64,000 nt of DNA, from positions 210,490,001 to 210,554,000 of the forward strand of contig JBITNC010000001.1 in assembly GCA_050084985.1 (NCBI GenBank), given 5' to 3'. The notes under the pieces are model-generated. The model searched no databases, was not told the origin of the DNA, and saw nothing but the letters and a program-made list of their open reading frames with translations. Positions 39,105 through 52,783 of this stretch are shown one piece after another. Each line of letters begins with the position of its first letter. Within the stretch, counting starts at the first letter, position 1. The position numbers were made by a program, and so were the translations under genes. Source of the stretch: Nageia nagi (taxonomy: Eukaryota; Pinophyta).

Positions 39105-39480
39105 AGTTTTAATTAAAAGGGAAGAGTAATTGCTTGCTCTCAATCCCAAAGAATGCTAGAAGCTATGAATTTTAACAATGTTCAAGGGGGTGAAATAAAT
39201 GGAATATGGTAAGTAAAGAATAGTGACTTCCAATTCAAATGGGAAGAATAATTTCTTATTCTCAATCTCAAGAATAATGGAACCTATGAAATTTAACAAC
39301 ATTTTAGGGTTGACTTCTATCAGTCTACTAGGAGCAATTTCTTACTTGAACTTGTAAATAAGGGTATAAGTAAGAGGTTTTAACAATAATAATAATGTTG
39401 AATTTCATATCAATGGGGAGAATAATTTTTCACTCTTTTTCCCAAAGATTGTGGAAGCACCTTGAATTTAACAATCGATA
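39105..39480 (-). repeat. Imperfect tandem repeat, three to four units
   Basis: Blocks of the form GGGAAGA-(A/G)TAATT-CT-CTCAAT-CCAAA(G)A-TG, then GAA-TTTAACAA, recur at about 39,119, 39,241 and 39,416. A weaker copy lies near 39,310. Spacing is roughly 120-175 bases. The array lies between integrase and 3' LTR, where Tat-lineage elements often carry tandem repeats. Confidence 0.6.
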
Positions 39481-41522
39481 AAGGTGGATGTAGGGGATAT
39501 ATGAATGTGTGAATGTATGAAGTTGTGAATTTATACTCATGAAAAATGGATAAATGAATGAATAACATAACTATATGGATGTCAAATATAACATGTTTAT
39601 AAATCACCAAGCTTAGAATAAAAATGTATATACTATTAGGTTAAATGAATGGGTAATGTAATAAAGTGTAATAAATAAAACATTTAATATTAACTTCATT
39701 GAATAATCATTTATTTTGGTTTCATATGCTATGGATGATATAAAATAAGGTTATAATACACATAAGTTTACTATGAAGTCATGTGTGTGCAATGATGTTC
39801 ATTTGCTTCTCTTGAAACTCATAAACTTGATGTTTCAAGAGCATAAAATATGTAAGTTGATTCATCTATATGAAATGTATAGAGGTCCATCATGGATACT
39901 AGGCATGTCACCACTTCATAAGGTAATTTCACTCCCATATGGTATTCCATAGTCCCAATGAAGACTAACCTCTAGATCTAATTATAGCCTTACTCTATTT
40001 CTAGTTAGGCATTCATAACCATGATAGAGGATACTGTAATAACCCAATAAATCTACTTTTCTTTTCTCTTTGTTTTTGAATTTTTTGAATCCTTTTTGCT
40101 ATCTATATGTACATTTTTTCTCTTTTTCTTTTCTTCCTATTTTCTTTTTTCTTCCTATCCTATATCTTGGGTTCATGATGAATTGAAATAATAGAATGAA
40201 TAATAACTCAAAATTATGCTCAAGGAACATATAGCTTTTGATTGTTTTAAGATTTTAAATATGAAAATGTGTGTGAGTTCATAATATCCTAAATATGTAT
40301 CATAGTTATGTTTTTTTATCATTATAAGTTTCAAATACTTTACAGAAGATATGTTGATAAAAAAAATATAAATATTATATTCATAAATTAATTATTTATT
40401 TTTACATACATTTATATATATGAATAATATGTGAATGGATGTATGTTTTGTATATACAACTTGGTAAGTTACTAAAATCATCATGTTTAACACTTAATAG
40501 TTTTGTGATAGTGGAAGTATTGGAATGAACAAAATGAACACAGTGATATGATATAGATACATAGGGAAATGTACCCAATATTCAAGATGCTTCAAAATTA
40601 TATCTTCTAAGTTTATAAATAATTTTTTATATTTTATAAGATTTTTTCAATTTTTTGGTTTTTTGGATTTTGATTTGATTTCTTAGTCATCTTCAACCTA
40701 TTGGTAATGGATTCCAAGTTGAGTGAGGGTTTATAGTAGATGATTATGGGAGATTGGATGAAAATCATGATGAGTATGGATAGTATGGTAAAATTTATAA
40801 TGTATGGTATGGCAAGTGATAGACATAGTAAATATGACATCAAAATAAAAACTATTTATAGATATTATATAGGCAATGGTGAGTTCACCAAAAGAATCCT
40901 AAGGATGAAAGGATGGTGGTCCATAAATTTAATAAGTCTTAAAATAAATGGATTTATAGGGCAATTATTTGTAATCCTTCATATGGAATCTAGTCTAAAA
41001 CATAGGCTAGTGAGATTTTAGAGAAACTATTCATGAGGTATGTTATAAATCACACAAGTTCCCCTACATGGCCCATGTTCAATATATAGGTTTACCTAAA
41101 TACAATCTTTTAAAATATTGTAAGCATGATCATATCTATATAATAGACTTGAAAATATTATCATAGAAAAAATATTATGTTAAACATACTTAATTAACTC
41201 ATATAAATGGTCTACATCTACATCCATCAATAAGACCTAACTCTCTACATGGTCACTTGGGAATGTGCATGTTGCATGTGGGATGTAAAGGGAAGATATT
41301 TCCCAAGGCATGGGTGGAATATGATATGGATAGAAGACCCCTCAATTGGTTGGTATAGAATCACAATGAGGATGAATCATGATGTTAGTATTTAAAATAT
41401 GATCAGCCACCTACAATATAATATGCAAATTTTAGAAATTGCATAAAATTTTGTAGAAACACAATATATATAAAGATTTTATTTGCATGAATATTAATCA
41501 ATAGTCATGCAAAGATTAAGAA

Positions 41523-41543
41523 ATATATATATATATATATATA
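41523..41543. repeat. (AT)n microsatellite
   Basis: About ten AT units without interruption. Confidence 0.9.
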
Positions 41544-41639
41544 ACATAATATTTTTGATATTTTTTTGATATTTTTGTTTTTGTTTTTTTAACAATGGAA
41601 GGCAATTTATAATCCTTGAATGATGTTGGTAAACATTTT

Positions 41640-42790
41640 TCCTATGAATAATCTAATGTCCATGATCTATAATCAAATATGAAGGGGATCTTGCCCTAAG
41701 ATAGATGGTTGAGGATGAATGAGATATGAAATGAGTGGTGGGAGTGATTATTTAAGTTTTGGCCTAAATTTACTAATGATTCTTTTAGGTTCCATAGATG
41801 AAGTTGAAACTATAGAATCTTAGGAAGTATCAAAAAGGATGGTATGTATGTAGAATGTAGTGAAATAGGAGGTGATGGAATCGATGGCAATGGAGAAGTC
41901 CATGATAGAAAGTATGGAATAAGACTCTCTATAGAAGAACCAAAATTAATTTTATTGATAATTTTAGAAAAATGTTTATGGCCAACAATTTTTATTTGTT
42001 TCCTCTTATTTAGACATTGACTAATTTGTTCAAATCATGCCTTCACATTCAAGGGATTGTTCACACAACAACTATTACTAAAAAATGAACTATAATTATA
42101 TATAATTTCATATTTTAAAATGAATGACATAAGATATGAAAATACTTGATCTAAAATAACTAAATTCAAGATAAGAGAATGTCCCATATATTTTATATGG
42201 AGATCTTCAACACAATCTATCATAATTTTGGGTTTATCATAAGGCCAATGTAGATGAAACCATTGTAATGAACTCATTTTAGATTCTTTTTCCATCCACA
42301 TTTCCTATGATTTTATTTCAATTACAACTCTTAAACCATTTATTCCTAATTTCCATGCATTTGATGTATGATTCTCATAATATTTCATGTCTATTACTTA
42401 TTGAATATATTTTGGTAAAGCTAGAAAGTGAGAAATAAGTGTAGAAGGATATTTTTGAAGTAGTCTCATATAATCATCTCCTCTATACCTATCCATGAAA
42501 TCTGGATTAGTGTAAGAAAATTAGAATTGTGTTTACAAATATTTTTACTATTTAAGTGTTGAATATTTTCTTTTAATATCATGAAAAAGAGAATAAGCGA
42601 ACCTTGAATTCAAATGTGAAAAATGTCAATTGATATTTTGCTTAATTTTCCTCAACTTCCTTGGTTTGGGTACAAATGTAGGAGAAAATTCAATATTAGT
42701 TTTTTATAGCACAAATATATTGTAATTTGATTTATCCAAGTCATGATTATATGTAAGCTTTGTAGGTTTTGAGTTGCCATATCTAAAACC
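41640..42790 (-). pseudogene. Extra sense reading frame downstream of integrase, unrecognised
   Basis: I do not recognise this protein. On the minus strand, from about 42,780 to 41,980, one frame reads as convincing protein with few stops: PKPRKLRKIKQNIN near 42,650, then DFMDRYRGDDYMRLLQKYP near 42,500-42,445, an 88-codon run without stops at 42,301-42,035 that begins MWMEKESKMSSLQWFHLHWP, and weaker coding-like sequence to about 41,640. Stops inside it are of the kind produced by CAG-to-TAG and TGG-to-TGA change. It follows integrase in the same orientation, after about 0.5 kb. It lacks gag, RNase H, chromodomain or zinc motifs that I can see. It may be a lineage-specific extra gene of the element or captured host sequence. 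Confidence 0.55.
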
Positions 42791-43259
42791 TAATCATTAA
42801 AAGTGAAATCGAGTATGAGTCTAGGTGCTGTAGTGGGTCAATACAAGTATAACAAGTTTATTTTATGTATTTGTGTATAGTAATGCCAAAGGCCCAAGAA
42901 TTACACATATTTATCTATATAAATATCAAGATTATCTTATTTAACATATATTTCTCATCCATCATATTTACCTAGATAATAATTCAAAGCCAAATTCCTT
43001 TGTATGTCAATGGGTAGCCAAAGGAAATTTCAAGCCCCTTGAAAAATGAATTTCATAAATTTGGATATAGTCCTAACTCCTAGATATATTAGCCTTTCAA
43101 ACCATATATTCTATCATATTCCTCTTATTTCCATTGGTAATTGAATATTCTTTCTTTTTTTATCATCACCTTTATCCAATTTTTGCATATCTATGAGTTT
43201 TTTGCATAATATTTACTTAATTGAACTATATTTATAATATGTACAAATTGAAAAAAAAA

Positions 43260-44260
43260 AGATTTTAGCTATAAAAAGGATGAATATGTGTGATGTTTAT
43301 GGATTCAAGCTCATCATTTACTTCCATATCAGCTAATTGGTAAGCTCCTTTTTTTCTTAATAATGTATAGTCCTAATCAATTAGGGGTAAACGTATCATG
43401 AAGTTGTCATTCCATTCATGAGCTTTATTGATTTTATTTAAGCACTAAATATCCTATATTAAATTCATGGATTTTATCTTTTTTATCAAAATCTTTCTTG
43501 ATATGATTTTGATAAGTTTACATATGTTCTAATGCATGAATTTTCCTTTCATATAATAAAAATAATAATTGATCTAATCTAGTTTGACAAGTTGCTTGAT
43601 CTATTATAAAATCTTGTAGTGCTATGCATAAAGAAGGAATTTTGATTTCTAATAGTAGTACTACTTATACCCCATTAACTAATGAAAATGGTGTTACCCA
43701 AGTAGGAGTTCTAATGCTAGTACAACATACCCATAAAGCATGTGGAATCCTTCCATGCGAATCTCTATGGGAATTGTTAACTATTTTTAGCATAATACTT
43801 CTAATGGTTTTTTTTGTAGCCTCCATTTAGCCATTCCATTAAGGATAGTAATGCATTGAGAAATTGATTCTAATGTGATACCTCCTTATTTTTGAAATTT
43901 TTTCATTATCCCTCACAATTTGAGTGAGAATTCCAAACTGACATATGATGTGATGTTCTATAAATTCTACTATTTTTAAACCTTTAATGAAAATCATAAG
44001 AATAGCCTCAACCCATTTTGTAAAATATACTATAGCTATAATTATGAATATATGACCACCTGATGAGGTGGGTGAGATTTTACCTATAAGGTCTAATGCC
44101 CATATTGAGAATGGCCATAATGATTGCATTGGTTGTAAGGCTTATGATACTTGAATATATAGATTGAAATATTGTTGACACTTAAAACATTTCTTAACAT
44201 ATTCAACACAATCATATTTCATTATAGACCAATAGTATCCCATGTGCATTAATCATTTTA
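43260..44260 (-). pseudogene. Integrase domain of the Tat-type element, broken
   Basis: Integrase joins element DNA to the chromosome. On the minus strand the zinc-binding part ends with KKCFKCQQY near 44,195. The catalytic core follows as a 96-codon run at 44,129-43,839 with WPFSIWALDLIGKI (first catalytic Asp), YFTKWVEAI, and RDNEK where the family has TDNG (second Asp kept). The core continues in another frame near 43,830-43,620 with HGRIPHALWV-like and TPFSLV stretches. The C-terminal part reads ADMEVNDELI near 43,320. Frameshifts and stops make it inactive. It follows the archaeal-type RNase H, as in other Tat elements. Confidence 0.88.
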
Positions 44261-44599
44261 TGATATCTAAACCACTAAATTGTTCTCCATATATTATATC
44301 ATGTGTGCATGAGATTGCAATCTATGAGTCTACCCATTCTAAATATATAAGAAATATGACATCAAAACCTATACAATATAACACATCTCCTAGTATGCAA
44401 TAATAGGAAGATTTTAATTTGAATGCCTTTTTAGCTTATTTAGCTAAATCCTAAGGTAAGACTCCATGATTCAAGAATTTAACTAATTGAATATGCCATA
44501 AGTTTTTATCTTCTATGGTAACATCCAAGACTTCATGTGATTCATAATTTACATCCAAGGAAGATTTAATGATTTGAATTTATTTGATATGAATGGTAC

Positions 44600-45440
44600 A
44601 TCGATAAGGATCTTATGGTATCAAGGATCCAATTGATTTCATGGCATAAAAAACCTATTAGTTGATCTAAGCACTACTTCTATCTCATTTTTTTTGAATT
44701 ATGGTAGTATCATATTTAATATTTTCTTATAAATAATCACAAATGAATTTTACTTTCATTATTTTTAATTTTATGGAAATCTTCATAGCTAGTATTAAAG
44801 CTTCATATTCAACATTATTATTCATGCATGGAAAAATTAATTTGAAAGAATATTGTATGGGTACCCCTTATGGTGTAATAAATATAGCATTAAAACCACC
44901 ACTTCATTCACATTAAGAACCATCTAAGTATATTATCATATGCCAATCTTTTTCTAGATTAGCAAGAGTTTCCATCTCATCTAGTTGGATGACATTTTTA
45001 TTTGCTAGTTCAATTACAAGAGGTTTATCATCTTGCAATGGTGCAACTATGAGATAATTGGCTATAAATTAACCTTTTATATATTTTTGACTTATGAATT
45101 GCAAATTTAATTCTATTAAGTGCATGATCCTCTTAGATGTTCTTATATTTTGATGAGTTTTATTCATCATATATTTCAATGGATTTGCTTTAGCAATCAC
45201 ATAAGTTGTATGGTTAAGAATATAATGCTTGAGTTTCTTTGTTGCAAAAAATTATTGCTAATCACAAATTTTCCATATATACATATCTTATCTCATAATC
45301 AATTAGATATCAATTAAGATAGTATATGGCTTGTTCTTTGTTATTTTCATTCTTTTGAGCAAGCATGATGCCTAAGGCAATTTATGTGGCTAATGAATAA
45401 AGTAAAAATGGTTCTTCCCTTAGAGGGATTAACACTAGTG
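44600..45440 (-). pseudogene. RNase H and archaeal-type RNase H of the Tat-type element, broken
   Basis: Two RNase H domains follow RT on the minus strand. The first is visible as LIDYE-RYVYMENL-LAI near 45,320-45,240. The second, archaeal-type, reads GGFNAIFITP-GVPIQYSF and then NNVEYEALILAMKISIKL at about 44,930-44,760, with the Glu of the active site kept and a preceding YLDGS stretch with the first Asp. The pair of domains is diagnostic of the Tat lineage. TAG stops stand at several Gln positions. Confidence 0.78.
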
Positions 45441-45499
45441 GTGATAAAAGATAGTATTTTATTTCATCAAATGCTTCTTATTATTATTTAACCCAATGA

Positions 45500-46520
45500 A
45501 AAATGATTCCCTTTTTTTAATAATTTATTAAAAGGCTTGCATTTATCAGATAGTTATGATATAAAGTAACTTATTGATTGTAATTCTCCTTCCAAATTTA
45601 ATAATTATTTTATATTTGAAGGAGAAGACATATTTACTATGGCCTTTATTTTATTGGGATCTAATTCAATTCCTCATCTTGATATAATAAAATTGAGTAT
45701 ATTTCTTGAAGTAAATCCAAAGACAAATTTCATTAGATTTAATCTAACATTATGTTCCAACAACCTATCAAAGATCTTTATAAGTACTTTCGAATGTTGC
45801 TATATTATTTAATATTTAGCCAATAAATCATATATATAATCATACATGATGTCATGCATGTAGTCATGGAATATATATGTCATTTCTCTTTGATAAGTTG
45901 GCCCAATATTCTTGAAAGCAAAGGACATTACTTTGTAACAAAAGGTTCCCTAAGGTGTGGTGAATGTTTTTTTATGTTGATATTTTTATAACCACTTTTA
46001 TCTAATTGTATCAAAAAAATCCATCCATGAGTAAAATCATTTCACATATAGCTATAGAATCAATAAAAATATCAATATTTGGATGTGGAAAATCATCCTT
46101 TGGACATGCTTTATTGAGATCTCTAAAATCTATGCAAACACAAATCTTTCCATTAGGTTTTTTAACTGAAACCAAATTGGATATCTAATTAGAATAATCA
46201 ATAGGTTGGATAAGTTTTACTTCTAATGGATTTTGTAATTATTCTTTTACCATTAACATTATTATGGTATGTATTTTTTGTAACTTTTTTAAATAGATTT
46301 AGCATCTTGTTTAAGGCCTAAGTTTTGTACTACTAATTTTGAATCTAGCCTAGGAATATCTATATAAGACCATGCAAATACTTTATGTTTTTCTTTGAGA
46401 ATGGACATGAATATTTCTCTTTCTTTTTCACTTAAATATTTTCCTAATTGAATAATCTTGGGATTATTAGGATCATCACTTAAATATATAATGATTGTTT
46501 CTTCAATCAACATGTGGGAC
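45500..46520 (-). pseudogene. Reverse transcriptase of the Tat-type element, broken
   Basis: The enzyme copies element RNA into DNA. On the minus strand the pre-RT linker is a 74-codon run at 46,513-46,289 with DDPNNPKIIQLGKYLSEKE and HKVFAWSYIDIP. The RT follows with LIQPIDYSN, then KPNGKICVCIDFRDLNKACP and KDDFPHPNIDIF at about 46,175-46,065. The thumb-side residues include GIELDPNKIKAIV near 45,670. The catalytic YxDD box reads YIYD at about 45,830-45,841, so one catalytic Asp is lost. Several stops are present. The residue pattern matches Tat-lineage RT. Confidence 0.92.
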
Positions 46521-48150
46521 CCCTCTTCTGATTGGTTTGGTACTATAATCCAATTTTTATCATCTAGGTTATATTCCTAATCTCTATAAATATTTTAATC
46601 AATTAAGGTTGTATTTATTATTGATTAAAATGTTTGGAATATAACATTTATATATTTAAATTCTTGTATTGTTAGAGTCTTATAAATGAGTTAAAATTCT
46701 ATAGTATCTTCATTAGCCATGAAATATGATGAAGAGATACTTGAGCTTACCAGGCTCAAAGATTCAAACTCATCACTTCTAGACCAATAAAAAGATAGTT
46801 TTTCTAAAAATTCATCAGATTTTTTTTCAATCTCTACCATATTAATTAAAATAATATTGCAAAATGAATATTTAGGTATTGATATGTTTGACTCTATTTC
46901 ACTTTGAATGGCTATCCATTCAAAGTCTTTAATTAAATCTTCATATTCAAAGTTTTTTGGTTCTAACTTTATTATTTTTTAGAGTAGAATCTTTTTCATT
47001 ATCTCTTGTATATCTTAGAACTATTTTATTAGTTGGTAATTGATAATGAATATCAATTATGTATCTAGGTACTTCTTCATATCAACCTAAACCATGTCCT
47101 TCCATTTACATCTATGAAAGTATCTTTGGACAAAAGATCACACAAAAGGAAATACATATTATAAATGCATCTTTGTTAGCCTTAGGTACAAAAATTAGTG
47201 TTGGTTCTATAGGTATTGCATACATAAACAATTTTTGTATAGGCTTTCTTCCTAATGGCACTAATTTCCCTATCACATTAGATGATTCATTAGGTCATCC
47301 AATATCTTGGGTGAAAGAAATATTGAATATTACATCATTAATTTCATATTCCCCTATACATAAATAAGATAACTTTATTATTACTAGATAGATATTTTAT
47401 AATTTATCATCTTTAGAATGATTACTTTGAGATGAGATATTTACTTGAGATGAATCTTTTGACAAAGAGGCTTTGTTTATTTTATATACTTACAAGCTCT
47501 TTCTTCCCAAGATTCACTCTCTTGTGGGGTTGTAGTTATTTTTTATTGTAAGCTATTATCAACTTCTTGATGATCATTAATTAATTTAGGTTGTTTAATA
47601 TCTTCTATTCTAATATATTTGAGGAAGTATGATCATTTTTATTGATATTAATTACTAATGGCTCATTATTTGGTATAAGTATCATGAAAAAAATGAGCAA
47701 ATGGTAAAGGTATATTGCTAGGTAAATAAGTAGCATTACAATATGAATATAGATTATCATCTCTACTTACATAATGTACTACCCCTTCATGAATATATTT
47801 CAAATAATTATAATATATGGGATATATTGCATATCTTTGATCCAAGGTCTTCCTAGAGAATATTATATTATGTGATATCTCCTTCAATTACTTGTAGTAC
47901 TATTTGACTATGTTTGATCCTACAATGATAGGTAAAGAAATTGACCCTACTATTAAACATAAAGCATCATTAAATTCTTTTAATTGGAGATATGGTACAT
48001 AAATATGTGAAAAAATAATATTTAAATTCTTTATAAGAAATTTTTTAAATAATATTAATAGCTAATACCCATCAACTAGGATTCCTTTAAATGTTTTTCC
48101 ATCAACCTTATATATAATATGCAATTGTGGATTTGATCCTTTTGTTCCTT
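46521..48150 (-). pseudogene. Protease and protease-RT linker of the Tat-type element, broken
   Basis: On the minus strand, KVDGKTFKGILVDGY at about 48,115-48,070 is the retropepsin-like active-site region. The catalytic Asp is present, and the Gly after Asp-Gly is read as Tyr. VPYLQLKEF and GSISLPIIVG follow near 48,000-47,920. Downstream, LVPKANKDAFIICISFC near 47,195-47,145, YEEVPRYII near 47,080-47,050 and HYQLPTNKIVLRYTRDNEKD near 47,040-46,985 belong to the conserved linker before RT. Stops separate the segments. Confidence 0.75.
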
Positions 48151-48399
48151 TGGGATCCTTTAGTTCATGATCATAAAAAATTATTATAGGTTTTTAACAT
48201 GTCTTAATATTTCTCACAAAGGTTTTGAAACTCTTAGGATTATTAATATCTATTTCAATCATTTGTAATAGTTGATTCATAGTATCTTCATGATCTTTGG
48301 ATTGTTGTAACAACTCAAACAAGAATAACTTTACTTGTGAACCTTTTAGTTGTTGTTATAGAGAGTCTTTTATAGATAATTTAGGAGGTTATGGTTTGG

Positions 48400-50620
48400 G
48401 TACATGAAATGGCATATGGCCCTTATCTTGCTAATTATTTGGTTCATAATTTTTTCTCCCTTGTATATTTTTTGATCTTGTAGCAACACTTATCATGCCT
48501 ATGCAATTTGAATCATCTTGGATCCATTTATGTATTACTTGTTAATTAGTTGAATGTAATGATATGCTATTTGTTGGATTCTATGGAAGTGGGTTTTGGT
48601 AAATTTCCAAGTTTTGATTAGGAATTGTGATAAGATTATCCACTTCTAGCTTCCCATTATCAATTAATTCTTGGACTATATTTTTTAAGGTTCAACATTT
48701 CTTTGTATCATGACCTTTTTGTTGATAAAAATGAAAAAATTATTCTTCATTATACCATCTACTTTCCTTACGTATAGGGTTTTTTGGCCTTATTTCAAGA
48801 AAATTAATTATTTGATGATCACATAATTTTCTCAAAATATCATAAAGAGATTCTAATAAGGATGTATATTTCCTTCTAGGATTAAAATCTTTTTCAATAT
48901 TTTGAGATGATGATGGTTCCACATCTTTTACAATTGAAACTTTATTTGTTGGTAATATTTATTTGTTTGTTCTATTTGATTTTATTCTTAGTGTAAGCTT
49001 CTCACTTTTTAGTCTTCATGTATCCATCTTGGATTTTAACTCTTTCAAAATGACTACTTGAGAGATGGTCTCTTCAAAGGTTTAATGTTGTTGAATCAAC
49101 AATGTACTAGCAATAGGTCTTAAATAACTTTGACTAAATAACTTAACCAATTCTTCCTAAGGTAAAGTATAAGGCATACTTGTCAACACCACCCTCCATC
49201 ATCCAATGAAATCACTAATTGATTCATCTAAAAATTGTTGCAATCTTATGATATCAATGATGGAAGTCTTATCTTTGATGTTAATTTTGAAATGTTTTAG
49301 AAATAAATTTGCTAACTAAAAGTATGAGCTGATGCTATGTTCAAGTAAGTTATTATACCAATCCATTGCTTTTCAAATAAGTATCATATGAAAGATACAT
49401 AACATTAATGCATCATCATTAGAAATCAAATAACTTTAATATTTAAATTTCCATAGATGTTCTTTAGGATATTCTTTCCTTTAAATGGTTCAATTTTTAG
49501 AATTTCAAACTTATAAGGAATCTTTTTCTTTGGAACAATAGGATGCATTGGTTCATTACAAATGGTCTCATAAGATATTTTTTATTTATCTTACATAGAT
49601 AATATTTTTTCTACTTCTTTTAATCTCTTATATAAATCATCATCCTCTTTTGTTACCTTCTCCATTGGTTGATTACGCAAATAGCCAAGGTATTCTTCAT
49701 GTCTTGGATATGTTTTTTTCTATAGGATAGTTTACTTCTTTGTATCCTTGTGTAGGTTCATATTGATGTTGTAATGGCATCCATTCCTCATAATAACCTT
49801 CATTATATGGTGGTGGATTTTGATGAGGTGGTTTAGGAGGAAATTGATATCCTTGTTTCCTATCTTATGGTGGAGGAAGATGATATATTTAAAGTTTATC
49901 TTGTCTCTTTTTTAATGATATTGATTTATTTTTAGCAAAGTAGGGATCTTGATATCTATACACTCCTTAGTTTTGAGAAGATAATGATCATTCCCTAGAT
50001 GGTGGTTTACTACTCAACTGTAAACCTTGACCAATTACATCTTGACCTTGATGTTGAATATTCAATATATTCATATTTTGAGGCATATTTGTAACTAGTT
50101 AAGTTCGTACTTAGTAATGATGTTGAATATTTGACATATTCCTATTTTGAGATATATTATGCATAGGTTGAGTTTGAGCATGATAATGTTTAGTGAATTT
50201 TATTTATTTCATTAATAGTTGATTGGATTGAGCTAATATTGATTATTATTACATATTTTGTTGTTGTACATTCTCTTGTTGATGCACATTTATTTGAGGT
50301 GGATGTTCTTTCTTATGATAATAGGGAGGTATTTCTTGCAACTTGAACCTTGATAAGTTTGTTTGAATTAGTTTTCCTTGAGTGATTTGGTGAGTTCTTA
50401 CAAATGGACATGGGGTATTTGATATTAATATATGATAAGGATTTTCATAAACCTTAAAGGTATCTCTTACTTGAGATATAGGAGTTGTTAAATATATATA
50501 AAGCCTTTCATAAAATTCCTCCATTTATCTTGAAATTGTAGAAGGTGAATAATCTTCTCTTCTTAAGTAAGATTGAACTAATAGCCCATATACAAAGTAT
50601 CATGTAGCATGATTATAATT
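48400..50620 (-). pseudogene. gag of the Tat-type element, broken
   Basis: Gag forms the particle that packages element RNA. On the minus strand it starts near 50,524 with a 91-codon run (MEEFYERLYIYL, then IPPYYHKKEHPPQ). The gag core lies at about 49,550-49,050 (PYKFEILKIEPFKGK, later KAMDWYNNLLEHSI). The zinc motif is at about 48,755-48,712, read as F-HF-Y-QQKG-H-DTKK-C: the first Cys and first His are replaced, while the last His and Cys remain. A 60-codon run at 48,922-48,740 lies just before it. Gln-rich linkers fit the family, and several of their CAG codons now read TAG. Confidence 0.85.
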
Positions 50621-52761
50621 ATACCTAAAAGGATCCCTTTGTATTATTTTATCATCTAATTATACTCTTTAAGGAGGAAGTTTTTTTTCTTCATCATTAG
50701 GTGGTTCCTTCATTATTTATAATTTATCTTCCCTCAAATGTATTCCATATGGAGAAATACTATGTATATAGGGTCAATATGGAGGTATCCTTAATTGTGT
50801 TAAATGTTATCTAACATCTTATAAATAATTTTCCAAAGGATCTCCTTGTACTCCTAGGTTTTCATCTCAAGGTGTTTCTTTCTTAAAAGAGCCCAACTAG
50901 ATCTAAGGCCTCCTCTTTCTTCAAAGTCATATTCATCCTATGGCTCTTGTTCTTGATGAGCTTTTTGAGAACAAGTTTGGATCATTATTTCATTATATAT
51001 TTTTTATATTCTTAAAATATAATAAAAGTATATAAACATCATATATAGCAATTATTTTTTATCATTTTATTTTATGTTTGTGAGAAAATAGTTTAATGCA
51101 CAAACATCCTATATGAACATTTATTTTTATGATGTGTTTATCTTTTAATAATTATATTTTATCAATTTAAGTAATATTTGTTATGTGAGTGATGTGAATT
51201 ATATGTTTTAATTTTCTTCATTTTCCTAACTTTGTTTAGTCTAGTCAAGTGTTTAATCAATGTAGATAGGTAATTCTAAGAGTCTAGCTATAGCTAAGTC
51301 ATGACTTGGTACTTAAGGTGGTATCCTTAGTGCAATAGGGATTAGGAAATGTCATTGAGATCTATCTTGGTGATTAAATGCAAGTATATTCCCTTGTTTA
51401 TAGTCATCCAATAGGAAATAACAACTTCTAACATATGAACTTGGTATTCATCTCTAGGTTTTGATTCTAAGGCTTATTGTATTTTGTCATTGGATGCACA
51501 AGAATATAGGAATCCATGGTTGAAAATTATGCCCAACTCATTAAAATTCATTTTTTAAGGCTTCATTATCATGCAATTAATAAAAACTATATGTATGAAT
51601 GTGAACTTTGACCCTCCAAGTCATACATGTCCATTAATTAAAGTTTTTAACATGATTTGAATAATGTTTTAATTAGTGTGTGTTAATCTAATAAACCCAT
51701 GAGAATTCATCACCAAATTGATGAGGTTATTTAACCAAATTTTAAATGAGGTTCATTCACTCTTCTAGCTATGGAAGTAATTTAATGTGATTTATTACCT
51801 CTTACTAAGAAGCCTTTAATATGTATGTAAATTGATTAAGTGTAAGTTTTTTTCCCTCTTCAATTTGCATCAACCTTTGACCACCTCTCAACATGGTAAG
51901 GGAAGAAAAGTAAGAGTATCAATATGAGTGTAAGTTTTAAACCAAATAAAAATGTATTACCTCTTTTACTTAACTTTTTTTATCACTTCATATCATGATA
52001 GATGCAAAAGTGAAAGCATACTTTACTTAAATAAAAGTAATTTAGTGTGAACATACCCATCATATTCATTAACCATTTAATGTACTATTATACTACTAAC
52101 TTGGTTCATTTACCTTAGATTCATTTTTGATTTAATGAAGATTTTTTAAACCCCTTCCAAGTGTGGAAGTAAATTAGTGTATATTCTTTAACCAAATTAT
52201 GTAATAATGTGAAATAAATAAAGTTTGATTTACTCTTTTCCTATTAGATCCATTTTGATCACCTAAGATCACTTTTTAGGGAAAAGGGAGAGCATAAGTG
52301 AATATAATAAAAAAAATTCTTAGGTGAAGTGCTTAGCAACAATCCCTACCCAATAAATAAGTAATTTAAACCTTAGAACTAATTAATAACATTATTAAAT
52401 GATTTCTATATTAACTTTATCTACCCTTTCCTACATACAATTTGAGCAAAGGGATCATAAACAAAAGGTTCATTCCCATTTTCATCTTAAATTCCTACAT
52501 TATGCTTTTTGTATTGATGAAAATTGGGGATCCTACTTTTGTTAAAAAAATGTTAGCATTCTATTCCAATCACCAACATTCTAAACTAATCATTGACATC
52601 TTATTCCAAATTGTTGATGATTCTATCAATGATCTTGGAAAAATATATAACAACCAAAATAATGTTAATAAAAAGCTAAAATCACAAGATACAAAATAAA
52701 CACAAAATTGTAAAAGGAACTAGTAACCCTTGTACTCAATCATTGCTTATCAGTATGCAAG
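50621..52761 (-). other. Leader of the Tat-type element between primer site and gag
   Basis: About 2.1 kb, mostly non-coding. An 85-codon plus-strand frame at 52,442-52,699 has no motif. The part at 50,621-50,990 still reads partly like gag N-terminus on the minus strand. Confidence 0.4.
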
Positions 52762-52783
52762 AGCCCTCCTTCTAGCACTAAAA
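52762..52783 (-). other. Primer binding site of the minus-strand element
   Basis: On the minus strand TTTTAGTGCTAGAAGGAGGG follows LTR copy B directly. The form GG(C/T)GCTAGAAGGAGGG after an LTR is, from memory, common in plant gypsy elements, and the A after TTTT would be a decayed G. Its position settles the orientation of this LTR. Confidence 0.65.

Larger units (their letters stand above)
38471..41639. other. Non-coding 3' region of the Tat-type element
   Basis: AT-rich sequence between the antisense frame and the extra sense frame. It contains the imperfect tandem repeat at 39,105-39,480 and an (AT)n run at 41,523-41,543. Short frames at 40,634-41,021 on both strands have no motif. Confidence 0.45.

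Noticed and set aside
43624-43830. Plus-strand frame of 68 codons
   Set aside because: It is antisense to the integrase core.
47059-47367. Plus-strand frame of 102 codons
   Set aside because: It is antisense to the conserved protease-RT linker of the Tat-type element, which reads on the minus strand.
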